In this document: positions 51,101 through 60,200 of the stretch, piece by piece
Numbering within the stretch: position 1 is the first letter of the stretch
Layout of the letters: each line of letters starts with the position of its first letter
Assembly: GCF_019443105.1 (NCBI RefSeq)
Contig: NZ_JAHZIJ010000023.1
Location: 1 to 64,000 of the forward strand
Reading direction: 5' to 3'
Source: Paenibacillus oenotherae
Lineage (GTDB): Bacteria > Bacillota > Bacilli > Paenibacillales > Paenibacillaceae
Length of the DNA stretch: 64,000 bases
Translations under genes and position numbers: made by a program
The notes under the pieces: generated by a model
Seen by the model: the letters and a program-made list of their open reading frames with translations, nothing else
What the model was told of the DNA's origin: nothing
Databases searched by the model: none

Positions 51101-52465
51101 ATGGGAGAATTAAAAGATCTAATTAAAGTTATTCCAGATTGCACAAGAATGAGTACTAAACAGGATGATTTGTTACATCATGGTAAGGATAAATCTTCCT
51201 ATCATCCCGTTTTAACCCCTGATATTGTTGTATTTCCAATTACAACAGAAGAAGTTAAAGGGGTAGTTGTATTTGCTTCAGAAAAAGGAATTCCGGTAAC
51301 TCCTTTTGGTCTTGGAACTTCTGTCGAAGGTCAGGTTATCCCCATCCTAGGTGGAATCAGTATGGATCTTAGTTTAATGAACAAAATTTTGGAGATTAGG
51401 CCAAATGATTTTTTTGTGAAGGTTCAGCCAGGTGTGACAAGAAATCAGCTGAATCAAGCTTTGAAGCCTTACAATTTATTTTTTCCTGTTGATCCGGCAT
51501 TAGATGCTACGTTAGGCGGCATGGTGGCAACGAATGCAAGTGGAACGACAGCCGTTCGGTACGGGGCTATGAAAGATCAAATCCTAGGACTGGAGGTTGT
51601 ACTGGCCAGCGGAGAAGTGATCCGTACAGGAGGTGCCTTTTTGAAATCATCCGCAGGTTATAATTTGACCGGTCTTTTTACTGGATCAGAAGGTACTTTG
51701 GGCGTAATTACAGAGATTATTTTGAAAGTATATGCATTGCCCGAATTTACAGCTACATTGACCGCCGGATTTGAGAGTCTCGAGGCGGCAAGCCGAGCTG
51801 TTGCAGGAATGATGCAAAACGGTCTGGCGATCGGCTGTGTCGAGATTGTCGACGAGCGAACTATTAATGCTATTAATCAATATAAAAAAATGGATCTCCC
51901 TGAGATTCCTCAGTTGTTTATAGAATTGGTCGGAAAAGAGTATACGGTTATGAACGATTTGGATGTAGTTAAAAAGGAGTTGGAGTTGCAAGGCTGCGTT
52001 CATATCGAGTATGCGTCGGATAAAGAACAGCGGGAACGATTGTGGATGGCCAGGCATGAAGCGGCAATGGCAATTATGGCAATAAATCCGGGGAAAAGGC
52101 TGATGGCGACGGACGTTTGCGTACCGCTCTCCGTATTGCCGTCAGCGATCCAGCGAACAAGAGAAATTATGAACGAATACGGGGTTGCGGGAGCCATAAT
52201 GGGACATGTGGGAGACGGCAACTTCCACGCTGTTTTTGGGGTTGATCCGATGAATAAGGATGATTTGAGGAAGTTGCAGTCCATTAATGGGGCGATTGTT
52301 GACTATGCGTTAAGTCACGAAGGAACATGTTCCGGGGAACATGGCATTGGTATTGGGAAAATACCATTTATGCATAAGCAGCATGAAGATTTGATAGCCA
52401 TATTTAAATCTATCAAAAAGATGTTCGATCCTAACAATATTATGAATCCAGGTAAGATTATATAA
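51101..52465 (+). CDS. GlcD-type FAD-linked oxidase, candidate 4-hydroxymandelate oxidase
   Basis: A 454-residue flavoprotein of the VAO/PCMH fold. The FAD-binding part contains 'PFGLGTSVEGQVIP', 'DPALDATLGGMVATNASGTTAVRYGAMKDQILGLEVVL' and 'GSEGTLGVITEI'; the C-terminal substrate domain has 'GHVGDGNFHAVFG' and 'HEGTCSGEHGIGIGK'. The family oxidises 2-hydroxy acids such as glycolate and D-lactate. Directly upstream of the HmaS-like gene, the likely substrate is 4-hydroxymandelate, giving 4-hydroxyphenylglyoxylate. Known actinobacterial pathways use an FMN-dependent enzyme instead, so this would be a replacement. AT-rich, as are its neighbours. Confidence 0.82.
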   Translation: MGELKDLIKVIPDCTRMSTKQDDLLHHGKDKSSYHPVLTPDIVVFPITTEEVKGVVVFASEKGIPVTPFGLGTSVEGQVIPILGGISMDLSLMNKILEIRPNDFFVKVQPGVTRNQLNQALKPYNLFFPVDPALDATLGGMVATNASGTTAVRYGAMKDQILGLEVVLASGEVIRTGGAFLKSSAGYNLTGLFTGSEGTLGVITEIILKVYALPEFTATLTAGFESLEAASRAVAGMMQNGLAIGCVEIVDERTINAINQYKKMDLPEIPQLFIELVGKEYTVMNDLDVVKKELELQGCVHIEYASDKEQRERLWMARHEAAMAIMAINPGKRLMATDVCVPLSVLPSAIQRTREIMNEYGVAGAIMGHVGDGNFHAVFGVDPMNKDDLRKLQSINGAIVDYALSHEGTCSGEHGIGIGKIPFMHKQHEDLIAIFKSIKKMFDPNNIMNPGKII

Positions 52466-52497
52466 ATTCGTTTACATACAGTATGGAGGTGTTCGTT

Positions 52498-53613
52498 TTG
52501 AGTTACCACGTGCAGAACCGTTTTGAGAAAGCAAGTGCCGTAGATGTTATAGATATTGAATACATTGAGATGTATACAAGCAATGCGAAGCAATCGGCCT
52601 TCTATTTTTGCAAACTGTACGGTTTCGAGATTATCGGGTACAGCGGATTGGAGACCGGCAACCGCGAGAAGACATCTTATTATTTGCAGCAAGGAGACGC
52701 CCGGCTAATTTTGAGTGCCGCTTACAGTTCTAATCATTTCATATCTGATTTTGTTAATAAAAGAGGGGATGGCGTTAAAGATATCGCTCTACTGGTAGAT
52801 GATGTGGAGGAAACCTATCGCAATGCGCTACTTAACGGCGGGATCGCTATTGAAGAGCCTAATACGGTAAAAGATGAGCATGGTGAGATTAAACGTGCAG
52901 TGCTGGGGACATTCGGTGAAACGATACATACTTTGATCGAAAAACATAACTATACAGGAACGATGCTCCCGAATTTTGAAGCGGTTAAGGGGAAATACAT
53001 TACTCCTAAGACGGGAATTACACGCTTTGACCATTTAGCGATTTGCGTGGAACAGAATCAGGAATGGATTGAATATTATGAAAGCGTATTCGGATTCGCG
53101 ATGTCCCAACAATTTAGCAAAGATCAGGTCAGTTCACAGACTTCCTCGTTAATGACAAAAATTCTTCAGAATGGTACAGACAAAGTCAAGATGACAATTA
53201 TCGAGCCGGCTCAAGGGAAGAAGAAATCGCAAATTACCGAGTTTTTAGAGTATAACGCAGGTGCTGGCGTACAGCATATCGCTTTACTGACATCCAATAT
53301 TTTGGAGACAGTAGATAATTTGCAGATGAGTGGAACTGAATTTTTATATACGCCTGACATGTATTACGATATGTTGCCTGATCGTGTAGGAAATATTGAT
53401 GAGTCGATTGACAAGCTGCACCGATTGAAGATATTGGTAGACCGCGATGACGAAGGCTATCTGTTGCAAATTTTTGCGCGGGCAATACAGGACAGGCCCA
53501 CGCTTTTCTTTGAAATTATTCAAAGAAAAGGATCGCGAGGCTTTGGCAACGGGAATATAAGAGCTTTATTCGAAGCAGTTGAGAGGGAGCAGGCGCTGAG
53601 AGGGAATTTATAA
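52498..53613 (+). CDS. 4-hydroxymandelate synthase-like dioxygenase (HPPD family)
   Basis: A 371-residue two-VOC-domain non-heme iron oxygenase. The metal ligands fit 'FDHLAICV' (His), 'VQHIALLTS' (His) and 'LFFEIIQRKG' (Glu), and the C-terminal helix reads GFGNGNIRALFEAVE. In 4-hydroxyphenylpyruvate dioxygenases that Ile is normally Phe (GNF); Ile at this position is the change I recall as diverting the reaction to 4-hydroxymandelate (HmaS). Its neighbours, an alpha-hydroxy-acid oxidase and an aminotransferase, fit 4-hydroxyphenylglycine synthesis, not tyrosine breakdown. TTG start at 52498 with GGAGGTG 5 bp upstream; an ATG at 52483 overlaps that site. Confidence 0.82.
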   Translation: MSYHVQNRFEKASAVDVIDIEYIEMYTSNAKQSAFYFCKLYGFEIIGYSGLETGNREKTSYYLQQGDARLILSAAYSSNHFISDFVNKRGDGVKDIALLVDDVEETYRNALLNGGIAIEEPNTVKDEHGEIKRAVLGTFGETIHTLIEKHNYTGTMLPNFEAVKGKYITPKTGITRFDHLAICVEQNQEWIEYYESVFGFAMSQQFSKDQVSSQTSSLMTKILQNGTDKVKMTIIEPAQGKKKSQITEFLEYNAGAGVQHIALLTSNILETVDNLQMSGTEFLYTPDMYYDMLPDRVGNIDESIDKLHRLKILVDRDDEGYLLQIFARAIQDRPTLFFEIIQRKGSRGFGNGNIRALFEAVEREQALRGNL

Positions 53614-53642
53614 GAAATATTACTTGACAAGGGGATTTGAAA

Positions 53643-54527
53643 ATGATGAATTGGATTTTTATTAATGGGGAATATGTACGTCAGGAAGATGCGAAAATTT
53701 CAATCTATGATCATAGTTTTTTATTCGGGGACGGCATTTTTGAAGGGATACGGGCTTACAGCGGAAATGTATTTCGGTTAAGGGAGCATGTCTTGCGGCT
53801 GTTTGATTCTGCCAAGGCATTGCTGCTGCCTGTTCCTTATACCGTAGAGCAGATTGAGAATATTGTGCTGGAAACGCTGAGCAGAAACAAGTTGGAGACC
53901 GCGTATATCCGTCTTATTCTTACGAGAGGCGAGGGTGGCGGATTCAGTCTGGATCCGTTCATTTGCAAGGATCCTCAATTTATTTGTATTACGGTTGCGT
54001 TCGATGCTTTTCCGGAAAAGTACTATAACAGCGGGATCGAGATTGTTACGGTGCCGACTAGAAGAAATAGAGCCGACGTACTGAGTCCTCAAGTAAAATC
54101 CTTGAATTATTTGAACAATGTGCTTGTCAAAATAGAAGCTATTAATGCTGGCGTACAAGACGGTTTGATGTTAAATACGGAAGGTTTTGTTGCAGAAGGC
54201 ACCACTCAAAACGTGTTTTTCGTAAAGAACGGAATTATATGTACGCCTCCTTGCTCGCAAGGTGCACTGGAAGGCATAACTCGCAATGCGGTGATGGAAT
54301 TGGCTGCCGGCATGGGTATAACTGTAAAAGAACAAACCGTTACTCGCCATGATATTTATACTGCGGATGAAGTGTTCATGACGGGAACGGCTGCAGAAAT
54401 TATCGGGGTAGTGAAAGTAGACGGTCGAGTAATCGGCAACGGAACGCCTGGCGAGTACACAAGACGTCTCTATCAGACTTATAAAATGTTTGTTCTCGGT
54501 TCAGAAATCCACACTGCGCAACACTAA
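53643..54527 (+). CDS. Class IV (IlvE/D-amino-acid type) aminotransferase
   Basis: A 294-residue fold-type IV PLP enzyme. 'FINGEYVRQEDAKISIYDHSFLFGDGIFEGIRAY' is the family start. The PLP Lys lies in 'QVKSLNYLNNVLVKIEA'; 'TEGFVAEGTTQNVFFVKNG' binds the phosphate side, and 'GITRNAVMELA' and 'DEVFMTGTAAEIIGVV' follow. These are branched-chain aminotransferase and D-amino-acid transaminase signatures; the family alone does not fix stereochemistry. Here it would aminate 4-hydroxyphenylglyoxylate to 4-hydroxyphenylglycine. The known HpgT is a fold-type I enzyme, so this is a different solution. ATG 53643 follows AAGGGGA. Confidence 0.8.
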   Translation: MMNWIFINGEYVRQEDAKISIYDHSFLFGDGIFEGIRAYSGNVFRLREHVLRLFDSAKALLLPVPYTVEQIENIVLETLSRNKLETAYIRLILTRGEGGGFSLDPFICKDPQFICITVAFDAFPEKYYNSGIEIVTVPTRRNRADVLSPQVKSLNYLNNVLVKIEAINAGVQDGLMLNTEGFVAEGTTQNVFFVKNGIICTPPCSQGALEGITRNAVMELAAGMGITVKEQTVTRHDIYTADEVFMTGTAAEIIGVVKVDGRVIGNGTPGEYTRRLYQTYKMFVLGSEIHTAQH

Positions 54528-54607
54528 TGTTAATTTGGAGAGGAAGCTGACGGCTTTCTCTCATTTTTTCAAGCTAATCTTAAGATTATTAGGGGGATAT
54601 CGTTCTT

Positions 54608-56530
54608 GTGTCGACTTATTTGGAGGCTGTTCTAAGTGTAATTATAGTCGTATTATCTGGTTGCTCTCTGTGGAGTGCAATCGAGATATCTCGTTCCAAA
54701 CGAGAGAAAATGGCTCCAGTAGCGATTAAGACGATGCTTTTTCATTTGTTAATGGGAGTCATCTATTTTGCATTATTTATTTGGTGTATGCAGGATGCCA
54801 GCTCTGTAATTCCCCTTGTCTCGCCGATATTTGAGGGCTCTGAAGCTTGGATCGAGCAGTCCACGAGCTTATTGACGACTGCCGGTACACTGCTCTATGT
54901 GTACCTGCTGCTGGATCTCGCTTTTCCAGCCAAGAGGAATTCAAAGCTGATTGCGATTACTTTGCTGAGCGTTTTAAGCGGTTTTGGAGGGGCGTTCATC
55001 ATTGTTGTATTAAACCAAGCAGTGCAACATGATCCGGCTGGATGGGTGGAATATTTTCTGTTTGCCATATTCGCCTCGCTTTACGGAGGCAGAGTTGTAC
55101 GTATTAAACTGACGGAAATCTCGAATCGGATCGTTCTGGAAAAAAGAACGAGCTTAATAGAGAAGCTGCTGAATGCCTCCTATGAAAAGATCGAGAAGGT
55201 CGATAAAGGGAACATTCGAGTTTGTCTTAATCATGACACGGAAACGATAAGTCGTTTCGCGGGTGAAGCGGTATCCATTATACGGAACAGCGTCACTCTT
55301 CTCGTTAGCCTGCTTTATTTGGCTACATTAAATATTACCGCATTGCTCGTATCCGTAGCAGTATTTGGAATTGCCATAGCCTTCTATTATATTACCTCGC
55401 GAAGAGCAGGGAAAGATTGGACAAAAAATCGTGACATTCAAAATCTGTTTTATAAATATATTGATGATTTAATTTACGGTTACAAAGAACTGAGCATGAA
55501 AAAGGCTAAAAGGGCTGATTTTCAGAACGATATATTGCAAAGCTGCCAGATTAATTTTGAGACGCGTGTCCGAGGTGAGAATCGGTTCACCAATGTGTTT
55601 CTTATAGGAGAACTGCTTACATTCTCCATAATTGGAATGGTTATTTTTATTTTTCCGCTTCTATTTGTACTAGAGCCGGCATTTTTGCTTAGTTACTTAT
55701 TGATTTTCCTATACATTAATGGCCAGATCTCATCCCTGCTGAACAGCATTCCACAAGTGGTGATGATGAGAATAAGCTGGGCGCGTATTAAAGAGACGAT
55801 TGAACAAATTGAAAATATTAAAGTGAACGAACAGGAACGCGAGGATGAGATAGAAGCGGTGCCTGCCAGCATTCGTCTTCAGCTGCACGATGTCGGTTAT
55901 GAATACGAGAACGAAGAGGATACTCCATTTTCAATAGGGCCTGTCAATTGCGAGTTTCGTTCAGGTGAAATTACATTCATTACAGGTGGAAATGGAAGCG
56001 GCAAGTCTACTTTGGCCAAAATTATTACAGGCTTGTACACACCGCATCAAGGCTATGTGACGTTTAATGGGATGCCTGTTTCTCAAAAATATTTAAGTGA
56101 ACAGTTTACTGCTGTGTTTAGCGATTTTTATTTGTTCGAAAAATTATATGGCGTCTCTTATCAAGAGAAGAAGCAACAATTGGATCAGTATTTGAAGCTG
56201 CTTCAAATCGATACGAAGCTAACGGTGGATCATGGGAAATTCAGTACAGTCGCTCTTTCAACCGGACAGAGAAAGAGACTCGCATTATTAATCAGCTATA
56301 TGGAGGATGCTCCTATTATCTTGTTTGATGAATGGGCAGCGGACCAAGATCCGGAATTCCGGAAATTCTTTTATTATGAGCTTCTGCCGGAATTGCGTCA
56401 AAGAGGAAAATGTGTAATTGCCATCACTCATGATGAACATTATTTCCATATGGCCGACCATCATTTAAAGATGGAATTCGGACAATTGAAGCTGCAAGTA
56501 TTAGAAGGTGTTGGGGCGGAGGGACATTAG
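54608..56530 (+). CDS. Cyclic-peptide-export ABC transporter
   Basis: A 640-residue fused permease-ATPase. An extra N-terminal set of three or four helices precedes the usual six; the NBD has Walker A GGNGSGKST, signature LSTGQRKR, Walker B IILFDEWAADQDP and 'AITHDEHYF'. The S-T-G-Q signature and D-E-W-x-A-D-Q-D block mark the SyrD/PvdE-like 'cyclic peptide export' family. It should export the peptide made by the NRPS downstream. GTG start at 54608 with a G-rich RBS about 9 bp upstream. The type II thioesterase gene starts on its last base. Confidence 0.9.
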   Translation: MSTYLEAVLSVIIVVLSGCSLWSAIEISRSKREKMAPVAIKTMLFHLLMGVIYFALFIWCMQDASSVIPLVSPIFEGSEAWIEQSTSLLTTAGTLLYVYLLLDLAFPAKRNSKLIAITLLSVLSGFGGAFIIVVLNQAVQHDPAGWVEYFLFAIFASLYGGRVVRIKLTEISNRIVLEKRTSLIEKLLNASYEKIEKVDKGNIRVCLNHDTETISRFAGEAVSIIRNSVTLLVSLLYLATLNITALLVSVAVFGIAIAFYYITSRRAGKDWTKNRDIQNLFYKYIDDLIYGYKELSMKKAKRADFQNDILQSCQINFETRVRGENRFTNVFLIGELLTFSIIGMVIFIFPLLFVLEPAFLLSYLLIFLYINGQISSLLNSIPQVVMMRISWARIKETIEQIENIKVNEQEREDEIEAVPASIRLQLHDVGYEYENEEDTPFSIGPVNCEFRSGEITFITGGNGSGKSTLAKIITGLYTPHQGYVTFNGMPVSQKYLSEQFTAVFSDFYLFEKLYGVSYQEKKQQLDQYLKLLQIDTKLTVDHGKFSTVALSTGQRKRLALLISYMEDAPIILFDEWAADQDPEFRKFFYYELLPELRQRGKCVIAITHDEHYFHMADHHLKMEFGQLKLQVLEGVGAEGH

Positions 56531-57252
56531 TGAATCGGATGCAATTATTTTGCCTTCCTTACGCAGGCGGGTCTGCCGCAGTTTACAAAAAGTGGAGCGA
56601 TTGCTTGGAGTCTTGGATTGAGCTTGTTCCGATAGAGCTTTCAGGTCGCGGCAACCGCTTCAATCTTCCTTTCTATTCGACGATCAAAGAAGCGGTGGAC
56701 GATGTGCAGCAGCAGATTGTTTCTTGCTTGAAGCCAAATACTCCTTATGCCATATGGGGGCACAGTATGGGCGCTTTATTAAGTTATGAAGCGGCTCACA
56801 GCTTGAGTCAGAGCGGTGTGCGTCAGCCTGATCATCTTTTTGTATCAGGGTCGAGCGCTCCAAACCACCGGAAAAAGGAAAAAAATTTGCATAACTTAGA
56901 TGATGAAGAGTTTATGCGAGAGTTGAAAGAATTACAGGGGACGCCTGCTGATTTTTTTGAGAATAAAGAACTGGTGGAGCTGTTCCTTCCGATTATTCGC
57001 AATGATTTTAAAATTTCGGAGCAATACATTTACGAAGCTCCTTCAGCAAAGCTGCGGACGAATATAAGCGTCTTATACGGAAATGAAGAGAAATTCATTA
57101 ACAAGATTCACGCATGGAGCGAACATACAGAGAAAGAGTGTCGATATCACGAGTTCCAAGGCGGTCACTTTTTTATTTTTGACCATATCCCAAAGGTTAC
57201 TGACTTAATTAATGGATCTTTATCCCAATATAAATTCATTGGAATCCGGTGA
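56530..57252 (+). CDS. Type II thioesterase
   Basis: A 240-residue alpha/beta hydrolase. 'FCLPYAGGSAAVYKKW' is the family start, 'WGHSMGALLSYEAA' the nucleophile elbow (Ser), and 'FQGGHFFIFDH' carries the catalytic His. It removes misprimed or stalled acyl groups from NRPS carrier domains. GTG start overlaps the exporter stop codon (TAGTG). The NRPS gene begins 18 bp after its stop. Confidence 0.92.
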   Translation: MNRMQLFCLPYAGGSAAVYKKWSDCLESWIELVPIELSGRGNRFNLPFYSTIKEAVDDVQQQIVSCLKPNTPYAIWGHSMGALLSYEAAHSLSQSGVRQPDHLFVSGSSAPNHRKKEKNLHNLDDEEFMRELKELQGTPADFFENKELVELFLPIIRNDFKISEQYIYEAPSAKLRTNISVLYGNEEKFINKIHAWSEHTEKECRYHEFQGGHFFIFDHIPKVTDLINGSLSQYKFIGIR

Positions 57253-57270
57253 TTTCGGGGAGGGACTGAA

Positions 57271-60200
57271 ATGAGCCTAAGCAAACAGCACTATCCATTG
57301 ACACATGCACAGAAAAGAATTTGGCAAGTCGAAGCCATGTACCAGGGGACGGCAGTTGCCAATCTTGCGGGTCTAATTAAATTAGATGGCACATTAGATA
57401 TTGATATTTTCCAGAAAGCTGCTAATCTGCTTGTTTCCTTAAATGATTCTTTAAGAATTCAAATGAAGCGTACCGAGGAGGAAGAAATTGAACAATACTT
57501 CGCTGAAGATACTGAAAAAGTTTTTGAATTGCATGATTTTAGTGAAAATGGCGGTGAAGAAAGGGCTCGTGAGTGGTTTGAAAAACAGAAACGCATTCCG
57601 TTTGCTCTATTAGATAGTCCGCTATACCGTATTTCATTAGTTAAAATAGAAGAAAGAAAATTTTGGATTTTTGTAGTGGTTCATCATATTGTAATCGACG
57701 GAATCTCTTTAAATTTAATTGGGAATGAGTTTCTTGCTATTTTGGAACAATTGGAACGGGGAACTTTTGAAAGACCACATAAACATTCGTTTCTCCAACA
57801 TATTGAGAATGAGGAACGTTATTTGAGTTCTAAGCGATTCAGTGAAGATGAATTATTTTGGAACAATCAGTATAGCACCATACCGGAGCAAGTGCGATTA
57901 AGTGCGTCTAATCCTTTTTTAGTCAGTACCACCAGCAGGAGGATTACTACAATTATTCCTCAAGAAATGAGAGACCGTTTAAAAGCATTTGAACAGGAAT
58001 ATAATTCCTCAATTTATAATACTTTTTTGGCTGGATTGTATCTTAGTTTATACCGAATGACCTCCATTCCGGATCATACGATTGGTGCATTTTATTCCAA
58101 CAGAGTCAATAGAGAAGAAAGACAGATGACAGGCATGTTTGTAAGTACGGTTCCTTTTCGTATGATCATACAGCCGGAAAACAATTTTTTGGACTTCTTG
58201 AAGGAAGTTCAGAAAAAGGCAAGAACCATTTTGCGGCACCAGAAGTACCCTTACGATCTTTTACTTAATGCTCTGCGAGAGAAACAGTCTGGTATAGAAA
58301 GATTGTTTGGGGTCTCAATTCTGTATCAGAGTTTTGATTGGAGCGAAATTGCTTCTTTTTTTGAACAATTGTTTACTGAAGATGAGACCCATGATTTTAT
58401 TATTAAAATTCATCACTACCTGCATAATGATGAAATCCATATTAACGTCGATTATAGGATTGAAATGTTTTCAGAAAACGAGATTACTTCTTTCATTGAA
58501 CAAATGATTGAAATTTTAAATTATGTGTTGAAGTTCCCCCAGCATGAAATTGATATTATGACGGTTGCTGAGAAAAAGCAGCAATTACTTGGTTTCAACA
58601 ACACGGCAGCAAGCTTCCCAGTCGACAAGACGATTCACGAGCTATTCGAGGAGCAGGTTGAAAAAACACCTGAGCAAGTGGCGCTCCTCTTCGGTGCCGA
58701 GCGGGTAACTTATCGAGAATTGAACAATCGGGTTAATCGAATGGCGGTAACGCTGAGGCAGAAAGGCGTGGGTCCAGACCGCATCGTGGGCATTATGGCT
58801 GAGCGATCGGTCGAAATGATCGTTGGCATTTTGTCCATTCTTAAAGCGGGTGGAGCCTATTTGCCCTTGGATTCAACGCATCCGGACGACAGGCTGGCCT
58901 ATATGTTACAAGATGCCAATGTCTCATTGTTGCTCATACAGCCGCATTTACAAGATCGTCTCGGCTCGAATGGGATTTTATACGGTGGGGAAGTTGTTCT
59001 TTTGCTCGCTCAAGAGGCGGGGGATAGTGGGGAAGCAGTGGAGAATCCGGCTCCACTATCGACGGCGGCCGACTTGGCCTATGTGATTTATACTTCGGGA
59101 TCGACAGGGCAACCCAAAGGTGTGGCGGTAGAACACCGTTCAGTCGTGAATCGGTTAAAGTGGATGCAAAAGCGTTATCCGTTGACGGTGGATGATGTGA
59201 TCATGCAAAAAACGCCGATTTCTTTTGACGTATCGGTTTGGGAATTGTTTTGGTGGGCAATGGAAGGGGCTTCCATGTGCTTGCTTCAACCGGGCGAAGA
59301 GAAGGACCCTCATGCAATTACCGGGGCTATTGCCGAATACCGGGTCACGACCATGCACTTTGTTCCATCTATGCTGAATTCGTTTCTCGGATATTTAGAA
59401 ACGAGGGATAACGAAACCGGCAGGTTGTCTTCTTTACGCCATGTATTTGCTAGCGGTGAAGCGCTTGGAGTTATTCAGGCAAAGCGGTTCTATCAACGGA
59501 TTACGACAGAACACGGCGCGAAGCTAATCAATCTGTATGGACCGACTGAAGCGACTGTAGATGTTACCTATTTCGACTGCGATGCATCGGATGATCGAAG
59601 CTTCATTCCAATAGGCAAGCCGATCGATAATACCCGAATTTATTTGCTGAATGAAGGGATGCGTTTGCAGCCTTTGGGCTTGATCGGGGAGATCTATATT
59701 GCAGGCGAAGGCGTGGCAAGAGGTTATTTGAACAATGCCGAATTGACCGCGCAAAAATTCGTGGAAAATCCCTATAAGCAGGGAGAGCGAATGTATCGGA
59801 CGGGAGATTTGGCCCGTTGGCTGCCTGATGGAAACATAGAATATATTGGACGAATGGATCATCAGGTGAAAATACGCGGTTACCGAATTGAGCTCGGAGA
59901 GATCGAGTCAGTCTTGCTGGAATATCCCGTTATTAAGGAAGCGGTCGTGACAGCAAGGAAGGATGACCATGAAGACCATTATATGTGCGCATATGTGGTA
60001 TCAGCCGATCATATTCAGCCTGCTGCATTACGGGAATGGTTGGGGAATCGGCTCGCCAACTATATGATCCCTTCATTTTTTGTTCAATTGGAGCACATGC
60101 CTTTGACCCCGAACGGGAAGCTGGACCGGAGGGCATTGCCGGCGCCTGAGAAGGGAGCAGCAGGAGCTGAAGTGTATGTGGAGCCGCGCACTATGTTGGA

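Noticed and set aside
52483-53613. Plain HPPD of tyrosine breakdown
   Set aside because: No homogentisate genes nearby, NRPS context, and Ile in place of the conserved Phe in the C-terminal helix; not fully excluded.
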